Assembly: GCA_947647505.1 (NCBI GenBank)
Contig: CANSKO010000025.1
Coordinates: 1 to 33,765, forward strand
Source: an uncultured Roseburia sp.
Lineage (GTDB): Bacteria > Bacillota > Clostridia > Lachnospirales > Lachnospiraceae
Length of the DNA stretch: 33,765 nt
Direction: 5' to 3'
Numbering within the stretch: position 1 is the first letter of the stretch; each line of letters begins with the position of its first letter. Under the pieces are notes generated by a model, which did not search any database, was not told the origin of the DNA, and worked only from the letters and a program-made list of their open reading frames with translations. Both the position numbers and the translations under genes were made by a program. Below, in pieces: positions 18,467 through 25,728 of the stretch.

Positions 18467-19660
18467 ATGGAAGCTTATACTGTTTTTAAAGATCTTGCAA
18501 TAATTATTGTCTTTGCCAAGCTGTTTGGCATTCTGGCCAGAAAATGCAAGGCCCCGCAGGTCGTTGGAGAGATTGTCGCAGGGCTTTTGATCGGGCCGGG
18601 CGTGCTTGGCCTTGTACAGCAATCCGAATTTCTGGTACAGATGGCGGAAGTGGGCGTCGTGCTGCTGATGTTTTCCGCGGGTCTGGAAACGGATTTAAAA
18701 GAGCTGATGAAAACGGGCCCCGTTGCCTTTTTAATTGCATGCGCAGGCGTTATCGTTCCTCTGATCGGCGGCGCGCTGCTGTATATGGGCTTTTACGGAA
18801 GCGCTCCGTTTGGGTCGGAAAAATTTTATATGGCAGTCTTTATCGGCGTTATTATGACGGCCACCAGCGTCAGCATTACCGTCCAGTCTCTAAAGGAGCT
18901 TGGAAAGCTGAAAGGAAAAGTAGGCACGACGATTTTAAGCGCCGCCATCATCGACGATGTCATCGGAATCATCGTGCTTACATTCGTCATCGGCTTTAAA
19001 AATCCGGATTCGGATCCAAAAAGCGTCGTTTTTTCTACACTGTTATTCTTTGTTTTTGCATTTGCAGCAGGCATTGTCGTATATAAGATTTTCAAAAAGC
19101 TGGATGAACGCTATCCCCATACCCAGCGCATTCCCATTATGAGCCTTGCCCTGTGCTTTTTCTTTGCCTATGCAGCGGAACGCTATTTTGGCATCGCAGA
19201 CATTACGGGCGCATACGTGGCCGGCGTCGTGCTCTGCTCCATTCAGGACTCTTCTTACATAGACCAGAAAATGGAAATCAGCTCCTACATGCTGTTTGGA
19301 CCCATCTTTTTTACCAGCATCGGCTTTAAAACAAGCGTTGACCATCTGGACGGCTCCATTCTGCTTTTTTCCGCAGCTTTTGTCGCGGTCGCGCTGATTA
19401 CTAAGATTATCGGCTGCGGCCTGATGGCCAGAGCCTGTAAATTCCGCTTATCCGACAGCATAAAGATTGGCGTGGGCATGATGACCCGCGGCGAGGTCGC
19501 CCTGATCGTCGCGCAGAAGGGCCTTTCTGTAGGTCTGCTGACGCCGGAATATTTTACCGCGGTAATCCTTCTGATTGTCGTTTCAAGCATTTCCACTCCA
19601 ATTGTGCTAAAGCTGCTGTATGTAAAAGAACAGACGGCGGATACGGCTGCAATAAAATAA
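18467..19660 (+). CDS. cation/proton antiporter, CPA2 family
   Basis: This 397-residue membrane protein has about 12-13 helices and exchanges sodium or potassium for protons. CPA2 hallmarks are PQVVGEIVAGLLIGPGVLG near the N-terminus, LLMFSAGLETD, TATSVSITVQSL, the paired aspartates in the ion-site helix AAIIDDVIGII, and the late GVGMMTRGEVALIVAQKG segment. No cytoplasmic TrkA-N or TrkA-C domain is attached, so it is the short NapA-like form rather than a KefB-type channel. The ATG at 18467 has GAAGGAG in good position. Likely role: pH and sodium homeostasis at the membrane. Monocistronic. Confidence 0.9.
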   Translation: MEAYTVFKDLAIIIVFAKLFGILARKCKAPQVVGEIVAGLLIGPGVLGLVQQSEFLVQMAEVGVVLLMFSAGLETDLKELMKTGPVAFLIACAGVIVPLIGGALLYMGFYGSAPFGSEKFYMAVFIGVIMTATSVSITVQSLKELGKLKGKVGTTILSAAIIDDVIGIIVLTFVIGFKNPDSDPKSVVFSTLLFFVFAFAAGIVVYKIFKKLDERYPHTQRIPIMSLALCFFFAYAAERYFGIADITGAYVAGVVLCSIQDSSYIDQKMEISSYMLFGPIFFTSIGFKTSVDHLDGSILLFSAAFVAVALITKIIGCGLMARACKFRLSDSIKIGVGMMTRGEVALIVAQKGLSVGLLTPEYFTAVILLIVVSSISTPIVLKLLYVKEQTADTAAIK

Positions 19661-19693
19661 AAACAGGGGGATGGCGCACAGGCGCCGTCCCCC
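19650..19693 (-). terminator. terminator of the ArsC/Spx-like operon, overlapping the antiporter 3' end
   Basis: GGGGGATGGCGC (19666-19677) pairs with GCGCCGTCCCCC (19682-19693) around ACAG. The T-rich tail is on the minus strand (complement of the A-rich 19650-19663), so it terminates leftward transcription. The A-rich tail lies inside the last codons of the convergent antiporter gene. In the plus direction the stem lacks a T run. Confidence 0.75.
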
Positions 19694-19712
19694 AAAACAA
19701 TCGCTTTCCGAA

Positions 19713-20081
19713 TTATTCCCGTCCGGAAAGAACCGTTTCTTTTTCTTCCCATTCTTTTTCTTTAAAACCAACCAGCGCTGCCTGTTCTGCAACAAGTATC
19801 GGCCGTTTCACAAGCATGCCATCCGTTGCCAGAAGCTGAAGCTGCTCTTCTTCGCTCATCTGCGAAAGCCTGTCTTTTAACCCCAGCTCTTTGTAACGAT
19901 TGCCGCTCGTATTAAAAAACCGCTTCAGCGGAAGGCCGCTTTTTTTCTGCCATTCTTTCAGCTCCTCCGCCGTCGGATTCTCTTCCCGGATTGGACGCGT
20001 TTCATAGGAAATCCCTCTCGCATTCAGCCAGTTTCTGGCTCTTTTGCATGTACTGCACGTTGCATATTCAATGAGCTGCAT
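19713..20081 (-). CDS. ArsC/Spx-family thioredoxin-fold protein
   Basis: This 122-residue cytoplasmic protein has a redox-type CSTC at residues 9-12 (CSTCKRARNWL), an ArsC-like second half (LPLKRFFNTSGNRYKELGL) and a cis-proline-type LVKRPILV motif. These match the ArsC/Spx/YffB family. Family members are either glutaredoxin-like arsenate reductases or Spx/MgsR-like RNA polymerase partners; nothing here decides between them and no ars genes are nearby. The start has AAGGAGAGGAAGC directly upstream. It begins 14 bases after the coiled-coil gene, so the two form an operon. Confidence 0.85.
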   Translation of the reverse strand: MQLIEYATCSTCKRARNWLNARGISYETRPIREENPTAEELKEWQKKSGLPLKRFFNTSGNRYKELGLKDRLSQMSEEEQLQLLATDGMLVKRPILVAEQAALVGFKEKEWEEKETVLSGRE

Positions 20082-20095
20082 GCTTCCTCTCCTTT

Positions 20096-21010
20096 TTATC
20101 CCGTGACATCCAGCGCCAGTCCTTTGACGTCTTCTTCCAGAAGCTTTTGCTGCTGCATAATTTTCTTAATTTGTCCGCTGACGTCCTCCATGATCTCGTC
20201 GCTGTCCACAACCTGCTCCGTAAGCTCTTCGGCCTTCTCCCGAATCGCTTCCACAGCCGCTTCGCTTTCTTCCTGGTCTTCTTTTGCCGCTTCGATGCGT
20301 TTTTCTTCTTCTTCCGCCTTTTCTTTCTTCGCTTCCGCCTTCTCCTGCACTTCTTCCGCTTTTTCGTCCATTTCCTCTTTCGCGTCTTCAACCAGCATGC
20401 CCTGAATTTCCTTCGACGCAGCTTCCAGCATCTTTTCTTTTGTCACTTCCGCATCTACCATGCCATGCTGCTTTAAGCGCTCTATTGAAATCGCGCGAAT
20501 CGTTGCCGACTCTCCGGCCATTTCCTGGTTGTTGTTTTCGATTGTCGTCTTGTATACATCGGCCTGTGCATACAGCTCCATAGACAGCTTCTGATATTCC
20601 GTCATCTCGCCCATATTTTTGAGACGCTCTTTCTCTTCTTCCGTCAGCAGTTCCATAGAGCCATGATTTCGAATGTCAAATTCCTTCTGCAAAAGCTCCA
20701 GATCTTTCTGTTCCTGGCTGTCATCCGCAACGGCATAATCCGCCTTTGCCTGTTCCATTTTATGCCGGTAATCCTGATATACCGCATTTGCCTTTTCACT
20801 TTCTTCCTGAAGGTACTGAATTCTGCCCCTGCGGTCTTCAATCGTTTTGTCAATGCCTTTCTCTGTTTTATGCGCCGTCGTCACAACCTTCATCGCCTTT
20901 TTCTGATAAAGCTGCTTCTTCTGTGCAATGCGCTCCCGAATATCCATATCCTGCTTTCCAAATGGAGAATTTCCAAACGGCATTCCCCTGTTCAGCTGCA
21001 TCATCCTCAT
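20096..21010 (-). CDS. coiled-coil protein of unknown function
   Basis: This 304-residue soluble protein has no signal peptide and no membrane helix. A Met/Asn-rich N-terminus (MRMMQLNRGMPFGNSPFGKQ) leads into heptad-like helices. The segment at about 210-275 is almost pure Glu/Lys/Ala (EEVQEKAEAKKEKAEEEEKR) and should form a long charged coiled coil. The tail MQQQKLLEEDVKGLALD looks conserved in design. I do not recognise a named family. The gene shares an operon with the ArsC/Spx-like gene 14 bases downstream. The ribosome binding site is GGGAGG. A scaffold or stress-related role is only a guess. Confidence 0.7.
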   Translation of the reverse strand: MRMMQLNRGMPFGNSPFGKQDMDIRERIAQKKQLYQKKAMKVVTTAHKTEKGIDKTIEDRRGRIQYLQEESEKANAVYQDYRHKMEQAKADYAVADDSQEQKDLELLQKEFDIRNHGSMELLTEEEKERLKNMGEMTEYQKLSMELYAQADVYKTTIENNNQEMAGESATIRAISIERLKQHGMVDAEVTKEKMLEAASKEIQGMLVEDAKEEMDEKAEEVQEKAEAKKEKAEEEEKRIEAAKEDQEESEAAVEAIREKAEELTEQVVDSDEIMEDVSGQIKKIMQQQKLLEEDVKGLALDVTG

Positions 21011-21421
21011 ATGTCTGCCTCCCTGTCTGATTTTCCACGCTGTATCTTATTTTGTATATCGGCTTATTTTACTGGAAATTTAAAGAAAAATGTAATGAAT
21101 GGTCTATAACGCGTTTTAAACCGTCTTTTTTAAATGAAAAGCGCCTCCGATTTCGTCCTGCGAATGGCCTGCAATACCATATGGCCGCAAGAGCATTTTG
21201 GCATACCGCTTTTGAAACAGATTCTTTACAGAATGCGTCCAACTCCGGAGATTGATTCGGATCATTTTCCCTCTGCCAAAAGCGTGCGATGAATTGCATT
21301 TTGCATGTGATCCTGTGAAAAAATGGACATCTGACGCCAAACGCGTCTGATTGGCGAAAATGATATGGACGACCTGCAACTGACGCAAGATTTTTCAGGC
21401 AAGCGCAAAATGAAGTGTATC
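21011..21421. other. intergenic stretch with a small unsupported ORF
   Basis: A 52-codon plus-strand ORF lies at 21134-21292 (MKSASDFVLRMACNTIWPQE...). It has no ribosome binding site and no recognisable family, and may be the remnant of a longer gene. A weak leftward promoter for the coiled-coil gene may be TTACAT-N18-TAAAAT (plus 21066-21095). A CGCCAA...TTGGCG inverted repeat lies around 21333-21355. Nothing else is supported. Confidence 0.4.
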
Positions 21422-21450
21422 TGGACATATAAAAACAGGCGATATATAAT
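21422..21450 (+). promoter_or_regulatory. promoter of the cytosine methyltransferase-Vsr pair
   Basis: TGGACA (21422-21427), a 17-base spacer and TATAAT (21445-21450), 39 bases upstream of the methyltransferase start codon. Confidence 0.72.
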
Positions 21451-21488
21451 GAAAAAAGAAATAAAGTATGCATGCGGGGAGAAATGCT

Positions 21489-22421
21489 ATGATAAAGATG
21501 GTTACCATCAAATTCATTGATTTGTTTTGCGGCATAGGCGGATTTCGCTACGCTTCACAACAGGCGTTTGAAGCATTGGGAATAAACGGACAATGTGTCT
21601 TCAGCAGTGACATTGATCCGTTTGCGGCGAAAAGTTATGCGGCAAATTTTAAGGAAACGCCTGTCGGCGATATTACGAAGGTTGATGAAAAAGACATTCC
21701 GGATTTTGACCTGCTTTTTGCAGGGTTTCCATGTCAGGCATTTTCGATTTGCGGTCTGCAAAAAGGATTTGCGGACGCTACGAAGGGAACGCTTTTTTTT
21801 GACATTGCCCGCATCATAAAGGAAAAGCAGCCACATGCGTTTGTGCTGGAAAATGTGAAAAACCTTGTCAGCCATGACGGAGGCAGGACCTTTCAGACTA
21901 TTCTCCATGTTTTACGGGAGGAGCTTGGATATTGTGTGGATTACAAAATTTTAAATGCGCTTGATTTTGGCCTGCCGCAAAAGCGGGAGCGCATTCTTAT
22001 TGTCGGCGCAAAAAAACCGTTTGACATGGATTGGAAGTTTGATATCGCACATGTAAAAACGTTAAAAGACATATTGGAAGATAACGTAGACAGGAAGCAC
22101 TATGCTTCAGAAGAAATCGTGAAAAAGCGTAAGGCGATGCATACGGCGGAAACGTCTCCTGCCATCTGGCATGAAAACAAATCAGGAAATATATCCTCTT
22201 ACCCATACAGCTGCGCATTACGGGCAGGCGCAAGCTACAATTATTTACTTGTTGACGGAGAGCGACGGCTGACGCCGCGGGAAATGCTGCGGTTGCAGGG
22301 CTTTCCAGATGCGTTTAAAATTGTTGTGTCGGATGCGCAGGCCAGAAAGCAGGCAGGAAATGCAATCCCGGTTCGTATGGCTGCCAAAGTGATTGAGACA
22401 TTCGTGCCACTTGTTTTTTAA
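21489..22421 (+). CDS. DNA (cytosine-5-)-methyltransferase
   Basis: This 310-residue enzyme transfers a methyl group from S-adenosylmethionine to C5 of cytosine in a specific DNA sequence. All key motifs are present in order: I FCGIGG (13-18), IV PCQ with catalytic Cys82, VI ENV (121-123), VIII QKRERI (164-169), IX RRLTPRE (259-265) and X GNAIPV (290-295). The target-recognition region at about 175-255 is short, and the recognised sequence cannot be read from it. The ATG at 21489 follows GGGGAGAAATGCT; the ATG at 21468 has no ribosome binding site. A Vsr-like gene follows after 41 bases. No matching restriction enzyme is adjacent. Confidence 0.93.
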   Translation: MIKMVTIKFIDLFCGIGGFRYASQQAFEALGINGQCVFSSDIDPFAAKSYAANFKETPVGDITKVDEKDIPDFDLLFAGFPCQAFSICGLQKGFADATKGTLFFDIARIIKEKQPHAFVLENVKNLVSHDGGRTFQTILHVLREELGYCVDYKILNALDFGLPQKRERILIVGAKKPFDMDWKFDIAHVKTLKDILEDNVDRKHYASEEIVKKRKAMHTAETSPAIWHENKSGNISSYPYSCALRAGASYNYLLVDGERRLTPREMLRLQGFPDAFKIVVSDAQARKQAGNAIPVRMAAKVIETFVPLVF

Positions 22422-22462
22422 GGTGTGGCTCTGGTATATTTCAAAGAATAGAGGTGGACAAA

Positions 22463-22894
22463 ATGGCGCGCGATCAGGCAATCGTTACAAAAACAATGAA
22501 GCGCGTGAAAAGCAAGGATACATCCATTGAAATTATTTTAAGAAAAGCATTATGGAAAAAGGGATTTCGATATCGCAAAAATTACGCCGGGCTGCCAGGA
22601 AAACCGGACATTGTGATTCCAAAATACAGGATTGCCATATTCTGTGACAGCGAATTTTTTCATGGAAAGGATTGGGACAGTCTCAAATTACAGCTGCAAA
22701 AGGGAAACAATGCCGATTATTGGATTAAAAAAATCGAGCGAAACAGGCAGCGCGATCGGGAGAACGAGCAAAAGCTGATCTTTTCAGGGTGGAATGTGAT
22801 CCGCTTTTGGGGTAAGGATATCGCGAAAAACGTAGATGAGTGCGTGAAAGCTGTAGAAGAGATGATCTTTGATACCTACGTGAATGAAGATTAA
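22463..22894 (+). CDS. Vsr-like very-short-patch-repair endonuclease
   Basis: This 143-residue endonuclease of the PD-(D/E)xK superfamily has the conserved start RSKDTSxE-type region (VKSKDTSIEIILRKALWKKGFRYRKN), the catalytic Asp in KPDIVIPKYRIAIF (Asp49) and a CDSEFFHGKDW motif. The C-terminal half is NRQRDRENEQKLIFSGWNVIRFWGKDI. E. coli Vsr nicks at T:G mismatches produced when 5-methylcytosine deaminates. This variant lacks most of the E. coli zinc-binding Cys/His residues and has the Glu-Phe-Phe-His-Gly form seen with clostridial C5 methyltransferases. The start is taken at 22463 with GAGGTGG 5 bases upstream; a GTG at 22454 is possible. Paired with the preceding methyltransferase. Confidence 0.88.
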   Translation: MARDQAIVTKTMKRVKSKDTSIEIILRKALWKKGFRYRKNYAGLPGKPDIVIPKYRIAIFCDSEFFHGKDWDSLKLQLQKGNNADYWIKKIERNRQRDRENEQKLIFSGWNVIRFWGKDIAKNVDECVKAVEEMIFDTYVNED

Positions 22895-22895
22895 A

Positions 22896-23263
22896 ATGCA
22901 GACGGCCGGCATTGCAAAGCATACAGAGTGGAACCACCCGTTAAACGAACTATACTACATTGATGCGATCCCTTATTCCGTTCGTGGCAATGGCGTGATC
23001 CGGAAGCGGAAAGCTTATGTTATCCTCTGCATAAACGCGGAAGGCGCAAGGAGGCCTTGACAATCAGCGTCGGCGATAATGAAAGTTCGAAATACTGGCT
23101 GTCTGTATTGAATGAACGGAAAAACCGCGGGGTAAAAGACGTTCTGGTCATCTGTGCGGACGGCCTTACCGGAATAAAGGAAGCGATCGCCGCTGCATTT
23201 CCGAGGGCCGAATACCAGCGCCGCATTGTCCATCAGGGCAGGAATTCCCTGACCGTTTTACAC
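22896..23263 (+). pseudogene. internally deleted, frameshifted IS256-family (mutator-type) transposase
   Basis: Two reading frames together give a transposase core: EWNHPLNELYYIDAIPYSVR... up to about 23038, then, after a one-base shift, RKEALTISVGDNESSKYWL... through KDVLVICADGLTGIKEAI and YQRRIVHQ. This is the central DDE region of IS256-family transposases. The N-terminal DNA-binding part is missing. After RNSL (about 23250) the sequence jumps to CGTTTTACACA (about 23254-23263), which resembles the right-end inverted repeat of IS256 elements, so the C-terminal part was deleted. Not functional. Confidence 0.8.
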
Positions 23264-23290
23264 ATTTTCACTGTTGCAAAGTTTCAGAAA

Positions 23291-23316
23291 GGGCTTCCCG
23301 ATTTCTCGGAAAGCCC
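23291..23316 (-). terminator. stem-loop behind the tuf remnant
   Basis: GGGCTT-c-CCGA and TCGG-a-AAGCCC form an 11-bp stem with one mismatch. Read leftward it follows the tuf stop codon by about 24 bases and ends in CCCTTTC, so it looks like the original terminator of that gene. Confidence 0.55.
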
Positions 23317-23339
23317 CATAAAATCCAGCTTTTTACTGA

Positions 23340-23393
23340 TTACTCAATAATCGTAGCCACACGACCTGAACCAACAGTTCTACCGCCCTCACG
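23340..23393 (-). pseudogene. 3' end of a tuf (elongation factor Tu) gene
   Basis: Seventeen codons read REGGRTVGSGRVATIIE and then a stop, which matches the extreme C-terminus of bacterial EF-Tu. Upstream of the Arg codon the frame (…LISITEN) no longer matches the expected ...LRFAI, so the homology breaks there. Together with the following stem-loop it is a copied or left-behind 3' end, not a gene. It may be an integration or recombination scar. Confidence 0.7.
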
Positions 23394-23622
23394 GTTTTCT
23401 GTGATGGAAATCAGAGTGAGTTTGTGTGATTTTCAGAGCTTTTTCGGTGGTTTTTTCTTTGATATGCACCTTGTATCTGAGGTTTTACGGATTTTTGTTA
23501 TCATGGTGTTATCACGAAACAAATTGCTTTTCTCCGCATGACACCCTTTTGTCACTTGTTAAACCAACTGCGAACTATATGTTCATCGAATATGTTAATG
23601 CCAGATTATCTTTTCATTTATT
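23394..23622. other. gene-free stretch
   Basis: No reading frame with a ribosome binding site or recognisable motif is seen. Base composition shifts here from mixed to AT-rich. It lies between the tuf remnant and a decayed gene fragment. Confidence 0.4.
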
Positions 23623-24000
23623 TCAATTATCTTCTGACAAATTCGTAGCAATACGATAAACTATATTGTTGGTACTCCCCTTTGCCACGATATATTTTAT
23701 GCCTGTAAGCATTTTAAAATATCTTCGCACTGTCGCGGCAGACTTGCTCATAACTGTTTCTGCTTCTTTATGAGTGATTTTCTCCATGCTCTTCCATGAA
23801 ACTAACAATTGTACTTACATTATTATATTCTTTTTGCACCAAAACTTCGCTCAAACTTCGCTCATATTTTTTAGCAAAGCTTTCATAATTAAAACCTTCA
23901 TGAATTTTTATCGTAAATATCATATAGGCTCTGTCTGCATCTGTTTCATATTCCGATAACGGAGAACCATTTCCACACGTTCTAAAAATAGCTGACCAGA
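23623..24000 (-). pseudogene. frameshifted C-terminal fragment of an ATP-binding / winged-helix protein (AlbA_2/RecG-like COG2865 type)
   Basis: Read leftward, the first frame gives SAIFRTCGNGSPLSEYETDAD, AYMIFTIKIHEGFNYESF and VSTIVSFMEEHGE. After a one-base shift near 23795 the second frame continues KITHKEAETVMSKSAATVRRYFKML...VYRI, a winged-helix end. This order (a GxGSPxxExETDxDRxYxxIxIxxHxxF strand pair, then an HTH) is what the C-terminus of AlbA_2/ATPase-c_4 putative transcriptional regulators looks like. The N-terminal ATPase-like and AlbA domains are missing. Degenerate 8-base repeats (acttcgctc) lie at about 23846-23866. Confidence 0.6.
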
Positions 24001-24003
24001 GTA

Positions 24004-24522
24004 TTATTCTAATTCTTTTAAAATATCCATAAAATTATCTTTACACTTTTTTAATGCTTTATCCCAGAAATCAATATCATTTGACGCAAACTGTTTCACA
24101 TTCGCATAACCATTCCATACAGCTTGCTTATGCTGTGTTATCTGATTATATAACATATTTTCTCCTACCAAAGAAAGATATGTACCATTTTCCTGAATTT
24201 TTTCTATGCTATCGTAAGAAAGAACCGTATATATTCTTCCATCTTGCAATAATTTATTCGTTGTAGAAAATATTGCCGAAGAAAGATTGAAATATCCACT
24301 AAATTGATTAATTCTATCACTATTGACATAATTTCTTAATTCATTGATTAGCTCAAACCATTTCTCTATTTTAGACAAATTGCATCTAATCTCAAACGAA
24401 AGATTCTTTTTATTATTGATACTTTGCTTTTTCTCTTTATAACAATCTACCCCAATAGTAACCCCAATACCTGCAACTATTCCCACAAATACAGATATGC
24501 CGTATATAATTCCATCCATCAT
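24004..24522 (-). CDS. single-pass membrane protein of unknown function
   Basis: This 172-residue protein has one N-terminal hydrophobic helix (about 5-27: GIIYGISVFVGIVAGIGVTIGV) followed by DCYKEKKQ, so the rest (about 30-172) should be cytoplasmic. That part is predicted mostly helical (SFEIRCNLSKIEKWFELINELRNYV...), with Trp/Tyr/Asn-rich segments and no motif I recognise. The layout (short TM anchor, helical domain of about 140 residues) is common among small genes in restriction and defence islands. GGGAG lies 9 bases before the ATG-ATG start. It is last in the leftward type IIG operon, 101 bases after the YaaC-like gene. Confidence 0.65.
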   Translation of the reverse strand: MMDGIIYGISVFVGIVAGIGVTIGVDCYKEKKQSINNKKNLSFEIRCNLSKIEKWFELINELRNYVNSDRINQFSGYFNLSSAIFSTTNKLLQDGRIYTVLSYDSIEKIQENGTYLSLVGENMLYNQITQHKQAVWNGYANVKQFASNDIDFWDKALKKCKDNFMDILKELE

Positions 24523-24623
24523 TTTAACTTTCTCCCTATGTTATTGCAATCACTTTATTTTTCAACTAAATTTCCAACCATTAACTAAACCAAAGATTTT
24601 TAATACAAGATAATACTCTACAA

Positions 24624-25712
24624 TTATATATAATTTAAAAGTATAGATTTACCAAGTCTGCGATTCTCGCGTTCTATTTCCTTTAGGATATTCTTCAAAA
24701 TAACAGAATAATCAAAATCTTTCTCAATATCTGCTATTTTCGATGTAAATATATATTTTTCATCACATAACAATTGAATAACCTCAATAAGAGAAATATT
24801 TTTAACCGTTGTCATAAGCTTACTAATTAGTGAGATATCTTTTGAATTACAATATTTCATCCATAGATGAGGATGATATCTCACAAGCATACTAAAAACA
24901 TAATAGAAAATATATAAAATACAAACTTTAGTTGGCTTCACTATCTTATTGCCAATTTCAATTCCAACAGTACAGTATTTATTTCCATAGGAATCATAAT
25001 ATATAACATTTTCCTCTTTTCCCCAACTATCTGCTGTCAATAACAATTCCCCTCTAAGACCAAGATAGTTTTTATTTATATACATATGGTATCCATTCTT
25101 ATCCAACAGAGATGTATTCTTTTTTGAAATCGCCTCTTCATCATCAGTTTCATAGAAAACATTATATCTACCAATATCTCCGGTTTTCGCCTGTAACAAG
25201 AACACATTTGGTTCTTCCGAATAAATCAAAGAATAAATACCACATAACTCTGGAAAAACAGAAAACAAATCCTTTAATACTACAACATCTGTCAAATTAA
25301 ACTTATCCTTTGTAACCTCCATCAGATTAGGAAATGTTCCCTTCTGTGTAAAATGAACGGGTATCTCCCCAAGACTATTACACTTCTCTAATTCATTTGT
25401 TTTCAAATCTAATCCATGACTTCCTGCAAGAGACAAATTCGGAAAACGCAATAAATAAGCAGCTTTGACAAAATTATTCAAGGAATAAAATAATGTCAAT
25501 GGTATCGTATTAACACTCGTATCACTTACAGAATATAACTCCAACCCTTGATTAACATAAAATCTAATATCCTCTGAAACGCTTTTCTGTTTCGCACCAG
25601 AAAGATTCGGATAAGACTGCAAAATTTTTTGCATGATGAAATCCGTATCCAAAAATGCAGCTATCATATTTTTGCATTCACATTCAATATTATCTGTGAT
25701 AATTGTTTTCAA
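24624..25712 (-). CDS. YaaC-like protein in a restriction-modification operon
   Basis: This 362-residue soluble protein resembles the YaaC family (PF14175-type) by LFYSLNNFVKAAYLLRFPN followed by GSHGLDL, and by the C-terminal YIFYYVFSMLVRYHPHLWMKY. The family has no established biochemical activity, although the F-Y-x-x-x-N-x-x-K-A plus HG arrangement is shared with HEPN-like helical proteins. The start codon is TTG (25712) with GGGAG 11 bases upstream, which suggests low expression. It begins 16 bases after the N6-methyltransferase stop, so it is part of that operon. Its repeated occurrence beside restriction systems would suggest an accessory or effector role; that is inference. Confidence 0.6.
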   Translation of the reverse strand: MKTIITDNIECECKNMIAAFLDTDFIMQKILQSYPNLSGAKQKSVSEDIRFYVNQGLELYSVSDTSVNTIPLTLFYSLNNFVKAAYLLRFPNLSLAGSHGLDLKTNELEKCNSLGEIPVHFTQKGTFPNLMEVTKDKFNLTDVVVLKDLFSVFPELCGIYSLIYSEEPNVFLLQAKTGDIGRYNVFYETDDEEAISKKNTSLLDKNGYHMYINKNYLGLRGELLLTADSWGKEENVIYYDSYGNKYCTVGIEIGNKIVKPTKVCILYIFYYVFSMLVRYHPHLWMKYCNSKDISLISKLMTTVKNISLIEVIQLLCDEKYIFTSKIADIEKDFDYSVILKNILKEIERENRRLGKSILLNYI

Positions 25713-25728
25713 CTATATTCTCACTCCC

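Noticed and set aside
20103..20583. Plus-strand frames opposite the coiled-coil gene
   Set aside because: Ser/Phe-rich shadows of Glu/Lys codons on the minus strand; no ribosome binding sites.
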